Positions 37,289-46,581 are shown, counted from the stretch's first letter. The stretch: DNA of 64,000 bases from Burkholderia puraquae (GCF_002099195.1 NZ_NBYX01000008.1:1-64000); one strand, 5' to 3'. Made by a program: numbers and translations. Notes: generated by a model from the letters alone, not told the origin.

Positions 37289-37304
37289 GATTCTCGACGC
37301 ACAC

Positions 37305-37334
37305 CGGCGCGGTTTGGCGCGCCGTCCTTTATTT
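37305..37334 (+). terminator. rho-independent terminator after the H-NS-like gene
   Basis: CGGCGCG-GTTTGG-CGCGCCG forms a 7-base stem with a 6-base loop at 37305-37324, followed by TCCTTTATTT. It lies 17 bases after the H-NS-like stop codon. Confidence 0.65.
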
Positions 37335-37448
37335 GGGCATCGATACCGGCGGTATTCAAAGACCGTTCCGGGGTGATGAAGCTTTGCCTTATTCGGCGCG
37401 TGGCGGCATGCTACGCGCCGGATTTCATTCCGCCCAATATTTCCTGAT

Positions 37449-37781
37449 TCAACGTTCGTAATAGATCGCAAGCCAGACGGATTGCGTTTCTTCGTGCGTC
37501 CACGCGACGCGATGGCGGCAATGCGGCTCGATCAGCACGTAGTCGCCGGGATGCATTTCATGGCGCGTCGGGCCATCTTCGAATTCGAGCACTGCCGCAC
37601 CGGACAGCAGGACGACCCATTCTGCGCGCGAGTCGTCATACCAAAAGCCATCGGGGCTCGTGTGGCCCATCGATACGATTCGCTCGACATTCACGCGCTG
37701 GCCCGTGACGATGAGGTCGATTTGTTCATCGTCGCCACGCTGGCCTTCGGCAGTGAACAGGTTGCCGGTTTGAAGTTGCAT
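37449..37781 (-). CDS. cupin domain protein
   Basis: 110 residues. The cupin motifs are WVVLLSGAAVLEFEDG and HPGDYVLIEPHCRHRVAWT, giving the His and Glu/His metal-site positions in the usual beta-barrel order. It matches the short single-cupin proteins of unknown substrate found in many proteobacteria. The preceding nucleotidyltransferase gene on the same strand runs 56 bases into it, so the two are probably co-transcribed. Confidence 0.85.
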   Translation of the reverse strand: MQLQTGNLFTAEGQRGDDEQIDLIVTGQRVNVERIVSMGHTSPDGFWYDDSRAEWVVLLSGAAVLEFEDGPTRHEMHPGDYVLIEPHCRHRVAWTHEETQSVWLAIYYER

Positions 37782-38445
37782 GGGTCGCCTCGTCAGTGGT
37801 ATTCAGGGGGATGGGCCAGGTTTGAAGGTGGCGGGGAATGGTCACTGTAGTCCAGTGACCGCCAATACCAAGAACGTCGGGACAGCCTTTCAGCCACGCA
37901 CGTTCGGCAGCCGGCAGTTTTGGCAATGCTTTGTCGAAATCCTGTTGATCTTTCGGGCGCCGGTCCCGAGCCTTGAATAGCAGTACGGCAGATGGGTTCA
38001 GATAGGGAATGCCGTCGTTGGTTTTCGTCACCATTTCGGCACGTGGTCGTTTGAACGACGGCTTTCTCTTGTACGCCCACGATTCAACCGTTCCCGGTTC
38101 GATCATCATATCTATCCGCCAGCTTCCATCTGCGCGGTCGAATCCCCAGAATTGCATGATCCCCGATGGAGCGTTCTGATTTTCCGGCAGCTTTTCGACC
38201 ACGCCGGCATGCGCAGTGTAGAACGCCAGATCATCGAACGCTTGGCGGAAGGTGCCAAAGTCTTCTCGTAATATGGTGAATTCCAGATCGCCGTGTTCAC
38301 GCGTCTGAGCGCCATGCCAAAGATCGAGGGCCCATCCGCCGACGACACACCAGGGCAAATGGACAGCGTTCAATCGCCGGGCGAGTTCGACCGGGTGCCA
38401 TGCTTTCCATGCATCCAGGTCGGGGATAGCCATTTGAGTACTCAT
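37726..38445 (-). CDS. nucleotidyltransferase-like protein
   Basis: 239 residues from ATG 38445. WCVVGGWALDLWHGAQTREH contains the GGWAxD core of the nucleotidyltransferase fold, and HGDLEFTIL supplies the second acidic pair position; PYLNPSAVLLFKARDRRPKD follows. This is the aminoglycoside adenylyltransferase/AadA-like or amino-acid transferase-like group annotated only in general terms. The last 30 residues, which overlap the cupin gene, look unlike the family and may come from a frameshift near the 3' end. Another in-frame ATG lies four codons downstream. Confidence 0.75.
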   Translation of the reverse strand: MSTQMAIPDLDAWKAWHPVELARRLNAVHLPWCVVGGWALDLWHGAQTREHGDLEFTILREDFGTFRQAFDDLAFYTAHAGVVEKLPENQNAPSGIMQFWGFDRADGSWRIDMMIEPGTVESWAYKRKPSFKRPRAEMVTKTNDGIPYLNPSAVLLFKARDRRPKDQQDFDKALPKLPAAERAWLKGCPDVLGIGGHWTTVTIPRHLQTWPIPLNTTDEATHATSNRQPVHCRRPAWRR

Positions 38446-38599
38446 CCTGTTGAAGTGACATGCGCTGAAGCATGCTGACCGAGATCGTTGGCCAATGTTC
38501 CAATACATCGACACCTTGTAGCGACACCGATGGGTATTGCGCGTTGCAAGCTGCAATAGATCATCGTCGGTTTCGCATGCCTGCGGGAAACCGAGGTTG

Positions 38600-38746
38600 C
38601 TCTCCGAGATTGAGATGGCCTGGGGAAATCAGGCAGGTCAAGCGTGAGTCGCGGATCGGCACGCCCCACTCGCGGTCGTGATACACCTGCATCGACGGAT
38701 CGCTGTCAGCCCACCCGCATCGGGCGATTAGTCCCTTGGCGATCAT
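38600..38746 (-). pseudogene. tag: truncated DNA-3-methyladenine glycosylase I (tag) remnant
   Basis: From ATG 38746 the frame reads IARCGWADSDPSMQVYHDRE then WGVPIRDSR, which matches the first 35 or so residues of Tag, including the Cys and His ligand positions. The similarity then stops and the rest of the roughly 190-residue enzyme is missing. It is a 5' fragment left after a deletion or insertion. Confidence 0.7.
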
Positions 38747-38784
38747 GCTTTTTTCACACCTTGTCGCTTCATGTTTCCGAATGC

Positions 38785-39564
38785 CTATGCAGTCGGAATC
38801 GTGCCCCCATCAATCACATACTCCGTTCCCGTGATCGTTGCGGCGCGCGGGGAAGCCAGGAAGGCAATGAGGTTCGCCACCTCGATGGGTTGCGATGGCC
38901 GCCCCAGCGGAATGCCGCCCAGTGAATCCATGATGATCTTTTTCCCACCCTCGTAGTCTGTGCCCGCCTGCAAGGCAAGCCGCTCGGCCAGTGCCACGGA
39001 TGCCTCTGTTTCAATCCACCCGGGCGCCACCCGAACGACACGAATGCCCTTGGGTGAAACTTCTTTCGACAGGCTTTTGCTGTATGTCGAGAGCGCGGCC
39101 TTCGCCGCCGCATAGGCGGTAGTCGATTCCGGCAACGGCAGTTCGCGTTGGATCGAGGTGACATGAATGACCACGCCGGCACCCTGTGCCAGCATGCCGG
39201 GCAACAATGCACGATCCAGCCGGACGGCAGGAAGCAGATTGAGGCTCAATTCGCGCCACCATTCGTCTTCACCGGACGCGGCGAAGCCTCCACCCGGTGC
39301 CGTCGAACCACCCACGACGTGGACGATGATGTCCACGCCTCCAAAGTGGGCCGTGACGGCCCTTGCCACCGCGTCGCAGCCGTCGATTGTCGTCAAGTCT
39401 GCTGCGACGAAGGCGTCAGCCAACGTCTCGGTCGGCTGTCCTCTGGCCGTGGCGAGTACTTTCGCGCCGAGTTCGTGGAGCAGGCCGACGACGGCCTTTC
39501 CAACTCCCTTGGTGGCTCCCGTCACCAAGACGCGCTTGCCTTGCAATTCCAAGTTCATGGTCAT
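38785..39564 (-). CDS. SDR family oxidoreductase
   Basis: 259 residues. The NAD(P)-binding [11 protein letters not shown] motif is near residue 15, the NNAG-type strand reads VHVVGGS, and the catalytic set is Ser in VIHVTSIQ and YAAAK. The C-terminal [15 protein letters not shown] is typical of classical SDRs. The ATG at 39564 overlaps the stop of the upstream SnoaL-like gene (TGATG), so the pair is co-translated. Divergent from an HxlR regulator that probably controls it; substrate unknown. Confidence 0.92.
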   Translation of the reverse strand: MTMNLELQGKRVLVTGATKGVGKAVVGLLHELGAKVLATARGQPTETLADAFVAADLTTIDGCDAVARAVTAHFGGVDIIVHVVGGSTAPGGGFAASGEDEWWRELSLNLLPAVRLDRALLPGMLAQGAGVVIHVTSIQRELPLPESTTAYAAAKAALSTYSKSLSKEVSPKGIRVVRVAPGWIETEASVALAERLALQAGTDYEGGKKIIMDSLGGIPLGRPSQPIEVANLIAFLASPRAATITGTEYVIDGGTIPTA

Positions 39565-39890
39565 CAACCGATCTCCAATGACTTGATCTTGTCGCCTTCC
39601 AGGCTGAACACATGGTCGAGCTGGACAGGGCTACCGGGAAAGTTGCCCACAACATTGGCCGTGACCGTCAGCCGACCACCTTCTCGGGAAACGCCGACAG
39701 GCTCGACGGTGTACTCAAATTTCTTCCGTGACTCCCGTCGCCAGGACTCGATGGCATCGTGGCCCTGGTAGGTCTGGCCTTCGTCAACGACGAGCGCATC
39801 GTGCGAGAAGACCCGGGCGATCTGCGCGATGTCCTCGCCATTGCTGATCTTGAAGTAGGTCAAGACCGGATCCGGTAGTGAAAGGGACAT
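39564..39890 (-). CDS. NTF2-like (SnoaL family) protein
   Basis: 108 residues with the SnoaL/NTF2 pattern: a start helix ([21 protein letters not shown]), the strand-helix [21 protein letters not shown] and a beta-sheet end ([20 protein letters not shown] through [15 protein letters not shown]). Such proteins are small enzymes or binding proteins without a fixed activity. First gene of a two-gene unit with the SDR enzyme, 91 bases from the divergent HxlR regulator. Confidence 0.85.
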   Translation of the reverse strand: MSLSLPDPVLTYFKISNGEDIAQIARVFSHDALVVDEGQTYQGHDAIESWRRESRKKFEYTVEPVGVSREGGRLTVTANVVGNFPGSPVQLDHVFSLEGDKIKSLEIG

Positions 39891-39981
39891 GGTTGCGTTC
39901 TCGCCATGGTTTGCTGTCCTGGCATTCTCGCCATAGACTATCCATTCATCAAGAACGCACCGAAAAGTAAGTTACTGCGCC

Positions 39982-40347
39982 ATGGGAAAGATATACACGC
40001 CGGCGACCGCCGCACGGGGGGTAGAGGAAGTTCTTCGACTGCTGGAAGGTCGATGGAAGCTGATCATCCTCTTCCATTTGTTCGATGGAAAAGTACAACG
40101 CTATTCGGACTTCGAGAAATTGATCCCCGGGATTTCCCAGAAGATGCTGGCCCAGCAACTCCGGCAACTGGAATCCGATGGAATCGTGTCGCGAAAGCTG
40201 TATCCGCAAGTCCCGCCGAAAGTCGAGTACCGTCTAACGGATTGGGGGCAGGCTTTGTGTCCTGCGTTGGATGCGATGCTGAAATGGGCGGAAAAACGCG
40301 AAGCGCTGGTTGCGACGCCCGTCCCGGGCGAGGGCACCGGCGACTGA
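39982..40347 (+). CDS. HxlR family transcriptional regulator
   Basis: 121 residues. The winged helix reads LEGRWKLIILFHLFDG, RYSDFEKLIPGISQKMLAQ, QLRQLESDGIVSRKLYPQVP and KVEYRLTDWGQALCPALDAM, the standard HxlR pattern. These regulators often sense quinones, aldehydes or redox state. It diverges from the SnoaL-like/SDR pair and most likely regulates it from the 91-base gap between them. Confidence 0.92.
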   Translation: MGKIYTPATAARGVEEVLRLLEGRWKLIILFHLFDGKVQRYSDFEKLIPGISQKMLAQQLRQLESDGIVSRKLYPQVPPKVEYRLTDWGQALCPALDAMLKWAEKREALVATPVPGEGTGD

Positions 40348-40741
40348 CGATTGAGTTAACCGACAACCCTCTATTCCGCCCGATCTCCCGTGCCCCTGCC
40401 TGAAGATCTGGAAGCCTGCCTGCATTACGTCATCGAGCGCATCGCCGATCACCCGGTGAATCGAATCGGCGAACTGTTACCCTGGAACGTCACTCCTTTG
40501 CCGCGCGCCGCCTCACACATCGATCCCGTTCGCACGCAGCCGAACGTCTCGCGCGTCAACACAATTCGCGACGGTCAGATCGAATGCTTACGCTGATCCT
40601 GAATGACGACGGTTTGCGGAAATCTGAACCGCTCTCCAGGCAACGCTTCGTCACTGCTGCCAGCAAAACCGATCGACTCAAGGAATTTTCAACTCACGGC
40701 GCTAGCGTGAGGCGAGGCTCTACTAGCAGAACGCTAATTTT
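40348..40741. other. gene-free stretch after the HxlR regulator
   Basis: About 390 bases. Short open frames exist on both strands but none has a plausible start, family motif or codon pattern. I see nothing else in it apart from the hairpin that follows. Confidence 0.5.
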
Positions 40742-40767
40742 CCGGAGTAATGCCTCCACTACTCCGG
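40742..40767. terminator. stem-loop at the 3' end of the porin gene
   Basis: CCGGAGTA and TACTCCGG form a perfect 8-base stem around a 10-base loop, 17 bases beyond the porin stop codon. On the porin strand no clear T run follows, so it may be a processing or stabilising hairpin instead of a classical terminator. Confidence 0.4.
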
Positions 40768-40783
40768 ACATCCGAGCCGGCGA

Positions 40784-41950
40784 TCAAAAGCCGTGGTACA
40801 TGCCGATGTTGACTTGAACCTGGTTACCGCCCGATGCGGTGTTGCCAAAGTCGGCAGCCGAAGCCTGGGCGCCCTGAGCATGGACGTAGGCACCCATCGC
40901 GTACAGCGAGGTGCTCTTCGACAGCGAGTACGTCGCCCCCAGCGACACCTGGTTGATCGAAGCCATCGTGCGGCCTTCGGCAGCTTGCTTGGGCGTGGGT
41001 GCGGAGCCGTAGACGTACGTGTACCCCGTCGCCAGCGCCAGCGCCGGGGTTACCTGGTACTGCAGGAGGGCACCCAGCACGTTGAAGTGGATCGACGGCT
41101 GGCCATCGTTGCCCTTGTACTGGGCGTTCGAGTAGCGCAAGCCGGCCGTGTACGGACCAACCTGGTATTGGGCAGCGACTTGCGCGATGCCCGCGCTCTT
41201 GAACGCATTGCCACCGTTGTAACCCGAACTCGGATAGCCCAGCGCACCACCGAAACTCGGCTGTGCCGTTGCGTTCAACCACCCGTTCTCGCCCTGGTTC
41301 GCAGCATGGAAGTAGCCGCCGGCGACCGTCAGGCCACCTTGAGCGTAGTTCGCAGCCACCGACCACGATTGACCCGAACCCATCGCACCGGCAACGCCGC
41401 CGAACGAGTACGCGCCTTCAGCCTGGAAGCCGTGGATGATCGGCGAAATGTACTTCACGGCGTTGTTCTGGTTCGTCGTGTTGTCGTTGTTGTCTACGTC
41501 GCCCGGGGTCGAGAATGTCGACGCAGAAATGGCGTCGCCCGTCAGGCCTTGAACCATTTCCGTCACGGCGTCGAGCTGGCGCCCCAGACGCAGGGTACCG
41601 TACTGATCGGAAGTGAGGCCTACGTGGGCCTGGCGGTTGAACAGCGAGCGCGTGGAACCAATGGGCCCTTGGCCGCCTATGCCGCCTGTACCGATGTTGA
41701 AGCCATTTTCGATCTTGAATACCGCCTTGAGGCCGCCGCCGAGGTCCTCCTGTCCCTTGAGGCCCCACTTGTTCGAACCTGCGGCACCGCCATCGAGACC
41801 GAACCTCTTGTGGCCATTGATGTTCGAGGTGTAGCCGATACCCGCGTCGAGCATGCCATACAGGGTGACCGACGACTGTGCCATTGCTGCCGAAGATGCT
41901 GCGAAAGCGGCAACAGCGATAACGCTGACGTTGATTTTCTTGTTTTTCAT
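40784..41950 (-). CDS. outer membrane porin, Gram-negative trimeric type
   Basis: 388 residues from ATG 41950 with a signal peptide (VSVIAVAAFAASSAAMA, cut before QSSVTLYG). The mature start QSSVTLYGMLDAGIGY, FGLDGGAAGSNKWGLKGQED, SLFNRQAHVGLTSDQYGTLR and LGRQLDAV are standard for Burkholderia general porins, and the protein ends in a Phe (MYHGF), the barrel assembly signal. It forms a diffusion channel in the outer membrane. The frame extends to 42028 but the signal peptide fixes the start. Confidence 0.95.
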   Translation of the reverse strand: MKNKKINVSVIAVAAFAASSAAMAQSSVTLYGMLDAGIGYTSNINGHKRFGLDGGAAGSNKWGLKGQEDLGGGLKAVFKIENGFNIGTGGIGGQGPIGSTRSLFNRQAHVGLTSDQYGTLRLGRQLDAVTEMVQGLTGDAISASTFSTPGDVDNNDNTTNQNNAVKYISPIIHGFQAEGAYSFGGVAGAMGSGQSWSVAANYAQGGLTVAGGYFHAANQGENGWLNATAQPSFGGALGYPSSGYNGGNAFKSAGIAQVAAQYQVGPYTAGLRYSNAQYKGNDGQPSIHFNVLGALLQYQVTPALALATGYTYVYGSAPTPKQAAEGRTMASINQVSLGATYSLSKSTSLYAMGAYVHAQGAQASAADFGNTASGGNQVQVNIGMYHGF

Positions 41951-43211
41951 CTGTATTTCACTGTCAGGAGTGGTTTCGGAATTGTTTGAAACGGGTTTTG
42001 TTGTATTCGAATGCAGATGACGGCGCACGGCCTGCGCGTCGTCTCAGTTGCAACGGCCGGCGTCATATTCGCCAAATCGGCATAATGGATTCAATCATTT
42101 CGTCATCCTTACAATGTCATGCAGGGAGGCACCTCACATCTCGACCTATCCGGTACTTCTCCGATTAGGACAATCGCGGCGTCCCTACCTGGACGAAAGG
42201 CGCTTCCTTGCGTTGGTTGTCGCTTCTGCTATACGGCACCGTGGATTGATCATGTGCCGAGTCACCTGTTTGCAGCACAAACACCTTGCCATCCAACTCC
42301 AACAACACTGCACCGCCGATCACGCAAAGGAACGCGTCCCTGCATGGTGGCCTCTGAGCGTGTCGTGCTCACCTGCTGGCACACGAGGATCCCCTCTCGA
42401 ACCGACCTCCTTCCGCCTGACTCGTGATCCGGGCGGACAGATGTGCCGAATCCGCAAAGCCGAAAAACTCGTCCACCCGCGAAAACAAACAGCCTGGCCA
42501 TGCCGGCCGCCATTGCAGGCTGATCGAGCGTCCGGTACAGCCGCCGGCGAACTACGCGGACCTTTTCGCCGAGCGCCAACGCAGCCGGCCGGGTCGCGCT
42601 TTGCACGTGCAAAAAACCATATCAGGAACATAAATCGTCGTCAAAATTTGTTTGATATAAGTTAATCGCGTTTGATAACCCTGACCATTACCGGGATTTC
42701 CCTGATAGGAATGGGCACCAAAACAATGCGTCAGCGAGATCTGCGCCGCCGCTCCGATGTACGATCAGCCAAAAACCGGGTGTCGAACGGGATCGCTTAT
42801 GCGGTGACGACAGACGATCTCTACCCTGACGTCGCGTCACGCCTGAAATGGCGGCGAGAAGCCGGCACCCTGGTTGGGATCGAGGAGAACCACCCGTTGA
42901 GACCGAAGATGCGCTCCGTTCTCTTGACGTGCTTGCGGATATCGAAGCCTCGTCCGCATCATGGGGCGTCGAATGGCCGGCTATATGTTGCTTCGAGCGC
43001 GTCCCACCGGGACAAGTGGAATCAAACCCGCCGAGATCGCCTCTGTTGGCAATCGACTCGACACGTTTGGCCATAAGCAGCCATTGACGGCAGCCATCGC
43101 CGATGGCTGCGCTGAATTGAATAGCAGACTTTTGCCGGGTTTCCGCCGCCTCGTGTCGCACTTTCTCTCGACACGAGGCGATATAAGCGAAGCAACCTGG
43201 CGCGCGTCGCT
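41951..43211. other. gap of 1.26 kb with only a gene remnant
   Basis: Between the porin start and the dehydroquinase stop no intact gene is supported. The middle holds a decayed XRE-cupin regulator (listed separately). Frames at 42672-43161 on both strands have no recognisable motif, no good ribosome binding site and unusual composition, so I treat them as non-coding. Confidence 0.5.
42185..42612 (-). pseudogene. decayed XRE-cupin transcriptional regulator
   Basis: On the reverse strand the piece LGEKVRVVRRRL, TLDQPAMAAGM reads like the start of an XRE helix-turn-helix with the typical LxxxAxxAGM segment. About 60 residues later, in another frame, GGAVLLELDGKVFVLQTGDS is a cupin domain strand pair. 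XRE-cupin regulators have exactly this order. The frame changes and missing helix show at least one frameshift and loss of sequence. Confidence 0.45.
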
Positions 43212-43655
43212 TCAGCGCTGATGCACCGCAGCTACCGCCGCCCGGAGCGCAAGCAGATAGCTTTGCGAACCAAACCCACAGATCTGACCCGTCACGATAT
43301 CCGCGAAAACCGACCGGTGCCGAAACGGCTCGCGCGCGTGGATATTCGACATATGCAGTTCAATTACCGGGCAGGTCAAAATGGCCAGCGCGTCGCGAAT
43401 GCCGTAGCTGTAATGCGTCCATGCGCCCGCATTGATCAGCACCGCGGAGACACCGTCTTCAAAGGCCTGATGAATCCGCTCGCACATCGCCGCTTCGCTG
43501 TTGCTCTGGAATGACGCCACTTGCACGCCCAGTTCTACTGCGAGTGCCTGCAATTGGGCATCAATCTGTTCGAGCGTGATTGTCCCGTACTGTTTGGGAT
43601 CGCGCTTGCCGAACATGTTGTGGTTGATGCCGTGCAACATCAGGATGGTCTTCAT
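43212..43655 (-). CDS. aroQ: type II 3-dehydroquinate dehydratase
   Basis: 147 residues. LMLHGINHNMFGKRDPKQYG carries the Tyr/Arg loop (with His in place of the usual Pro/Leu context), INAGAWTHYSYGIRDAL the Asn and active-site loop, and ELHMSNIHAREPFRHRSVF the His and second Arg. Type II enzymes interconvert 3-dehydroquinate and 3-dehydroshikimate. It is last in a leftward operon after aroE, MaoC and CoA-transferase genes, so a role in quinate/shikimate catabolism is more likely than in aromatic amino acid synthesis. Confidence 0.9.
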   Translation of the reverse strand: MKTILMLHGINHNMFGKRDPKQYGTITLEQIDAQLQALAVELGVQVASFQSNSEAAMCERIHQAFEDGVSAVLINAGAWTHYSYGIRDALAILTCPVIELHMSNIHAREPFRHRSVFADIVTGQICGFGSQSYLLALRAAVAAVHQR

Positions 43656-43667
43656 ATCCTCTCCGGT

Positions 43668-44507
43668 TCACACGCGATCGAGCGGCACGGCAAGCCGGTC
43701 GATCACCGCTTGCGTCTCGGGGCGCACGCCGCGCCACCACGCAAAGGCTTCCGCCGCCTGCTCCACCAGCATGCCAACGCCATCGGCCACACCGGCGACA
43801 CCCGCATTGCGCGCCAGCCGCAAGAATGGTGTGAGACGCTTGCCATAGGCCAGTTCATAGGCCGTGCCACGCGGGCTGAAAACACCGGGCGGCACAGGCG
43901 GCAGATCGCCGGTGAGGCTCGCGGACGTCGCGTTGACCACCAGATCGAAGCGCCCCATCCGGTCGAGTTCACCGTAAGCGCACGCGGTTATCGGCCCATA
44001 CGGAGCCAATTGCAATGCCAGCGCTCGCGCTTTTTCGACATCGCGATTCGCCATCACCAGTTCCGCGGGGCGTGCGCCCAGGAACGGAAGCAATGCGCCG
44101 CGGGCCGCGCCGCCCGCACCGAGCAGCAACACGCGCTTGCCAGCGAGCGGTGCGTGAAGATTCGCCTCGATATCGCGCAGCAGACCGATGCCGTCGAAGT
44201 TCTCTGCGAGAATCCGACCGCCCTCGAACTTGAACGCGTTCGCCGCGCCTGCGAGCGTCGCACGCTCGCTGCGCTCATCGGCCATGTCGAATGCCGCCAG
44301 CTTGAACGGCGCCGTGATGTTCATGCCCTTGCCGCCCGCCGCGATAAATTCCCGCACCGTTGCCGCGAACGCGTCACCCGGTTCGCGCGGCCCCTCGATG
44401 GCTGTGTAGTGCATCGCCTGCTGCGTCGCTTCGGCGAAAAGCCCATGAATCAGCGGGGATTTCGTATGGCCAATCGGATTGCCGATCACCGCATAGGTAT
44501 CGCTCAT
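43668..44507 (-). CDS. aroE: shikimate dehydrogenase family protein
   Basis: 279 residues from ATG 44507. The substrate-binding N-terminus is YAVIGNPIGHTKSPLIHGLF with Ser and Lys/Asp partners in GMNITAPFKLAAFDMAD (the catalytic Lys) and AENFDGIGL (catalytic Asp); the NAD(P) loop is VLLLGAGGAARGALLP. The C-terminal ELAYGKRLTPFL is also standard. It interconverts 3-dehydroshikimate and shikimate, or quinate. Seven bases after the CoA transferase stop and 12 bases before the aroQ start on the same strand. Confidence 0.9.
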   Translation of the reverse strand: MSDTYAVIGNPIGHTKSPLIHGLFAEATQQAMHYTAIEGPREPGDAFAATVREFIAAGGKGMNITAPFKLAAFDMADERSERATLAGAANAFKFEGGRILAENFDGIGLLRDIEANLHAPLAGKRVLLLGAGGAARGALLPFLGARPAELVMANRDVEKARALALQLAPYGPITACAYGELDRMGRFDLVVNATSASLTGDLPPVPPGVFSPRGTAYELAYGKRLTPFLRLARNAGVAGVADGVGMLVEQAAEAFAWWRGVRPETQAVIDRLAVPLDRV

Positions 44508-44514
44508 CGTCGCC

Positions 44515-45729
44515 TCACTGGTCGAACAGCACGCCATCGGTTTGCATCGCATCGATCTCGGCGGGCGTGAAGCCCAGCGATTGTGCGACTTCGGCATTGT
44601 GTTGCCCCAGATCGGGGGCAACCTCGCGGATCGTGGTATCGCACCCGGAAAACCGGAACGGCAGATTCGGCAAGCGCAGCGTGCCGTAACGCGGATGCTC
44701 CTGTTCGACGATCATGCCGCGCGCCTGAATCTGCGGATCGGCAATCACTTCGTCGATACGTTGCACCTTCGCGCAAGGCACATCGATGCCATCGAGCAGG
44801 TCGAGAATCTGCGTCACCGTGCGCGCTGCGACCCACGGCTCGACCACGGCGAGAATCTCGAGCCGATGAGCGTTGCGTCCCACGCTGTTGTGAAACCGCT
44901 CATCGGTGCCAAAGCCGCTCGGCCCGCCGCTCGCTTCGATCAGCGCGGCGAAGCGCTTCCAGGCATCGTCCACCTGCGCGGCGATCACCAGATCGCCGTC
45001 GGTCGCGCGAAACACGCCATAAAGCGTCGAGCCGGGCATGTCGTGCCCGGTCTGTTCGGGAAGCACATCTGCAAGCGTGTAGCACTGGACGGCATACTCG
45101 TGCATCGATACGAGCGTGTCGTAAAGCGCCATGTCGATGTGCTGCCCTCGCCCGCTTTTCACGCGGCCGAGCAACGCCGCATTGATGGCCGCGACCGCGT
45201 GAATGCCCGTGTACATATCCCCGAGCGAAATGCGCAGCAGCGGCGGACGTTCGCCCGGTGTGCCGACCATCTGCATGATGCCGCTCTTGGCCTCGGCGAT
45301 CAGGCCGAAACCCGCGCGATACGCGTCCGGCCCCGTGTGGCCATACGCAGAGATCGAGCAGTAAACCAGCCCTGGATTGCGCGCGGAAAGCGCTTCGTAG
45401 CCCAGCCCGAGTTTGTCGAGCGCGCCGGGGCGATAGTTCTCCACGAATACGTCCGCCGAATGGCAGAGCCGTTCCATAAAGGCCTTGCCGCGCGGGTCTT
45501 TCATGTTCACGCTGACGCCGCGCTTGCCCATGTTCAGCTGCAGAAAATAGCCGCTCGAGCGATCGTCAAGCACGGTCGCGTGCTGGCGCCCTGCATCGCC
45601 GCTGCCGGGTCGCTCGACCTTGATCACGTCCGCACCCAGCGCCGCGAGGCAACGCCCCACATACGGACCCGCGAGAAAGTGGCTGTAATCGACGACACGA
45701 ATCCCTTCGAGTGGACGCGCCTGTTTCAT
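44515..45729 (-). CDS. CaiB/BaiF family CoA transferase (family III)
   Basis: 404 residues. Family III features: LEGIRVVDYSHFLAGPYVGR at the N-terminus, GADVIKVERPGSGDAGR, VFVENYRPGALDKLGLGY with the nucleophile Asp region, YCSISAYGHTGP and GDMYTGIHAVAAINAALLGR. It moves CoA between carboxylic acids. Its start overlaps the MaoC gene stop (ATGA). It would activate the carboxylic acid that the neighbouring MaoC hydratase then acts on. Confidence 0.93.
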   Translation of the reverse strand: MKQARPLEGIRVVDYSHFLAGPYVGRCLAALGADVIKVERPGSGDAGRQHATVLDDRSSGYFLQLNMGKRGVSVNMKDPRGKAFMERLCHSADVFVENYRPGALDKLGLGYEALSARNPGLVYCSISAYGHTGPDAYRAGFGLIAEAKSGIMQMVGTPGERPPLLRISLGDMYTGIHAVAAINAALLGRVKSGRGQHIDMALYDTLVSMHEYAVQCYTLADVLPEQTGHDMPGSTLYGVFRATDGDLVIAAQVDDAWKRFAALIEASGGPSGFGTDERFHNSVGRNAHRLEILAVVEPWVAARTVTQILDLLDGIDVPCAKVQRIDEVIADPQIQARGMIVEQEHPRYGTLRLPNLPFRFSGCDTTIREVAPDLGQHNAEVAQSLGFTPAEIDAMQTDGVLFDQ

Positions 45730-46187
45730 CGTTCGGCTCCCGGTCGGCGTGGCACCATCAGACGATGCTCGCCTCGCTGCACGACTTCGCCATGCTGATT
45801 GATGAGTTCCGAAGGAAGCGTCACGATGCCCCAGTCGGGACGGCTCTTGCTCGGGCGCATCGCTCCGACGCGAAACTTCACGTGCAGCACGTCGTCGACC
45901 CTGATCGGCAGAGCGAAGTCCCAGCTCCAGCCCAGCGACATGCCCGGCAGAAAACGATAATCGCTCTGGGTCTTCAGACCATCGGCAATGGAAAGGCCAA
46001 ACAGGCCATGCGCGACGAGGCAGCCGAAGTGGCTCGCGTTCGCATACGCTTCATCGACGTGTACGGGCGTGTGATCGCCCGTGAGATCGGCATACGCAAG
46101 AATGCGTTCCTTCGTGACGATGTAGTGCGGACTCACGCATTCGTCGCCTTCGCGCGCGTCGTCCCAGTATTTTTCGACGATGGTCAT
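45726..46187 (-). CDS. MaoC family dehydratase
   Basis: 153 residues from ATG 46187. The hydratase-2 hotdog motif is visible as YADLTGDHTPVHVDEAYANA with the catalytic Asp and His, then VAHGLFGLSIADG. MaoC-type enzymes hydrate enoyl-CoA or dehydrate hydroxyacyl-CoA. It overlaps the VOC gene region by one base gap and the CoA transferase by ATGA, so it is part of the same operon, acting on the CoA thioester made by the transferase. Confidence 0.92.
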   Translation of the reverse strand: MTIVEKYWDDAREGDECVSPHYIVTKERILAYADLTGDHTPVHVDEAYANASHFGCLVAHGLFGLSIADGLKTQSDYRFLPGMSLGWSWDFALPIRVDDVLHVKFRVGAMRPSKSRPDWGIVTLPSELINQHGEVVQRGEHRLMVPRRPGAER

Positions 46188-46188
46188 G

Positions 46189-46581
46189 TCACGCCTCCGC
46201 GCGCGGATTGATGGCGAGCGCCTGCGCCACGCAACGCGCGGGTTTCGCCTGAATGAATTCGACGGCAAGACCATCGGGCAAACGCAGCCAGTTCGCACCT
46301 TGCGGCATTGGCTGCACGTCGAAGCCGCGGGCGGCGGCGAGCGAGGCTTCGACGTCCTCGCACATGATGCCGAGGTGGCCAAGCCGCCCTTCGGGGCCCG
46401 AGAAATCCGGCATGTGGATGAACTGCATGCCGCCGAGCGTCCAGTACTGGCGCGGCGCTTCAGTCGTGCCGTCGACTTCGCGCATCGTCATGCCGAACAC
46501 CTCCTCGAAAAAGCGGATGTGCCAGTGGATATCGCGCACGAAGACGGCGACATGTTCGAGATAGGCTTTCGGTTCGCTCAT
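46189..46581 (-). CDS. VOC family protein (glyoxalase/epimerase-like)
   Basis: 130 residues from ATG 46581. The vicinal oxygen chelate pattern is LEHVAVFVRDIHWHIRFFEE with the first metal His, WTLGGMQFIHMP, HLGIMCEDVEASLAAA with a second His, and a late Glu in GLAVEFIQ. Its ATG overlaps the upstream reductase stop. Members include methylmalonyl-CoA epimerase, dioxygenases and glyoxalases; in this operon an epimerase or C-C bond enzyme is possible. Confidence 0.88.
   Translation of the reverse strand: MSEPKAYLEHVAVFVRDIHWHIRFFEEVFGMTMREVDGTTEAPRQYWTLGGMQFIHMPDFSGPEGRLGHLGIMCEDVEASLAAARGFDVQPMPQGANWLRLPDGLAVEFIQAKPARCVAQALAINPRAEA

Noticed and set aside
42048..42665. 205-residue plus-strand open frame after the porin
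   Set aside because: No ribosome binding site, no motif, and the opposite strand holds a recognisable XRE-cupin remnant.
42688..43161. 157-residue minus-strand open frame
   Set aside because: Ser/Arg-rich with no recognisable motif or start signal; likely non-coding.
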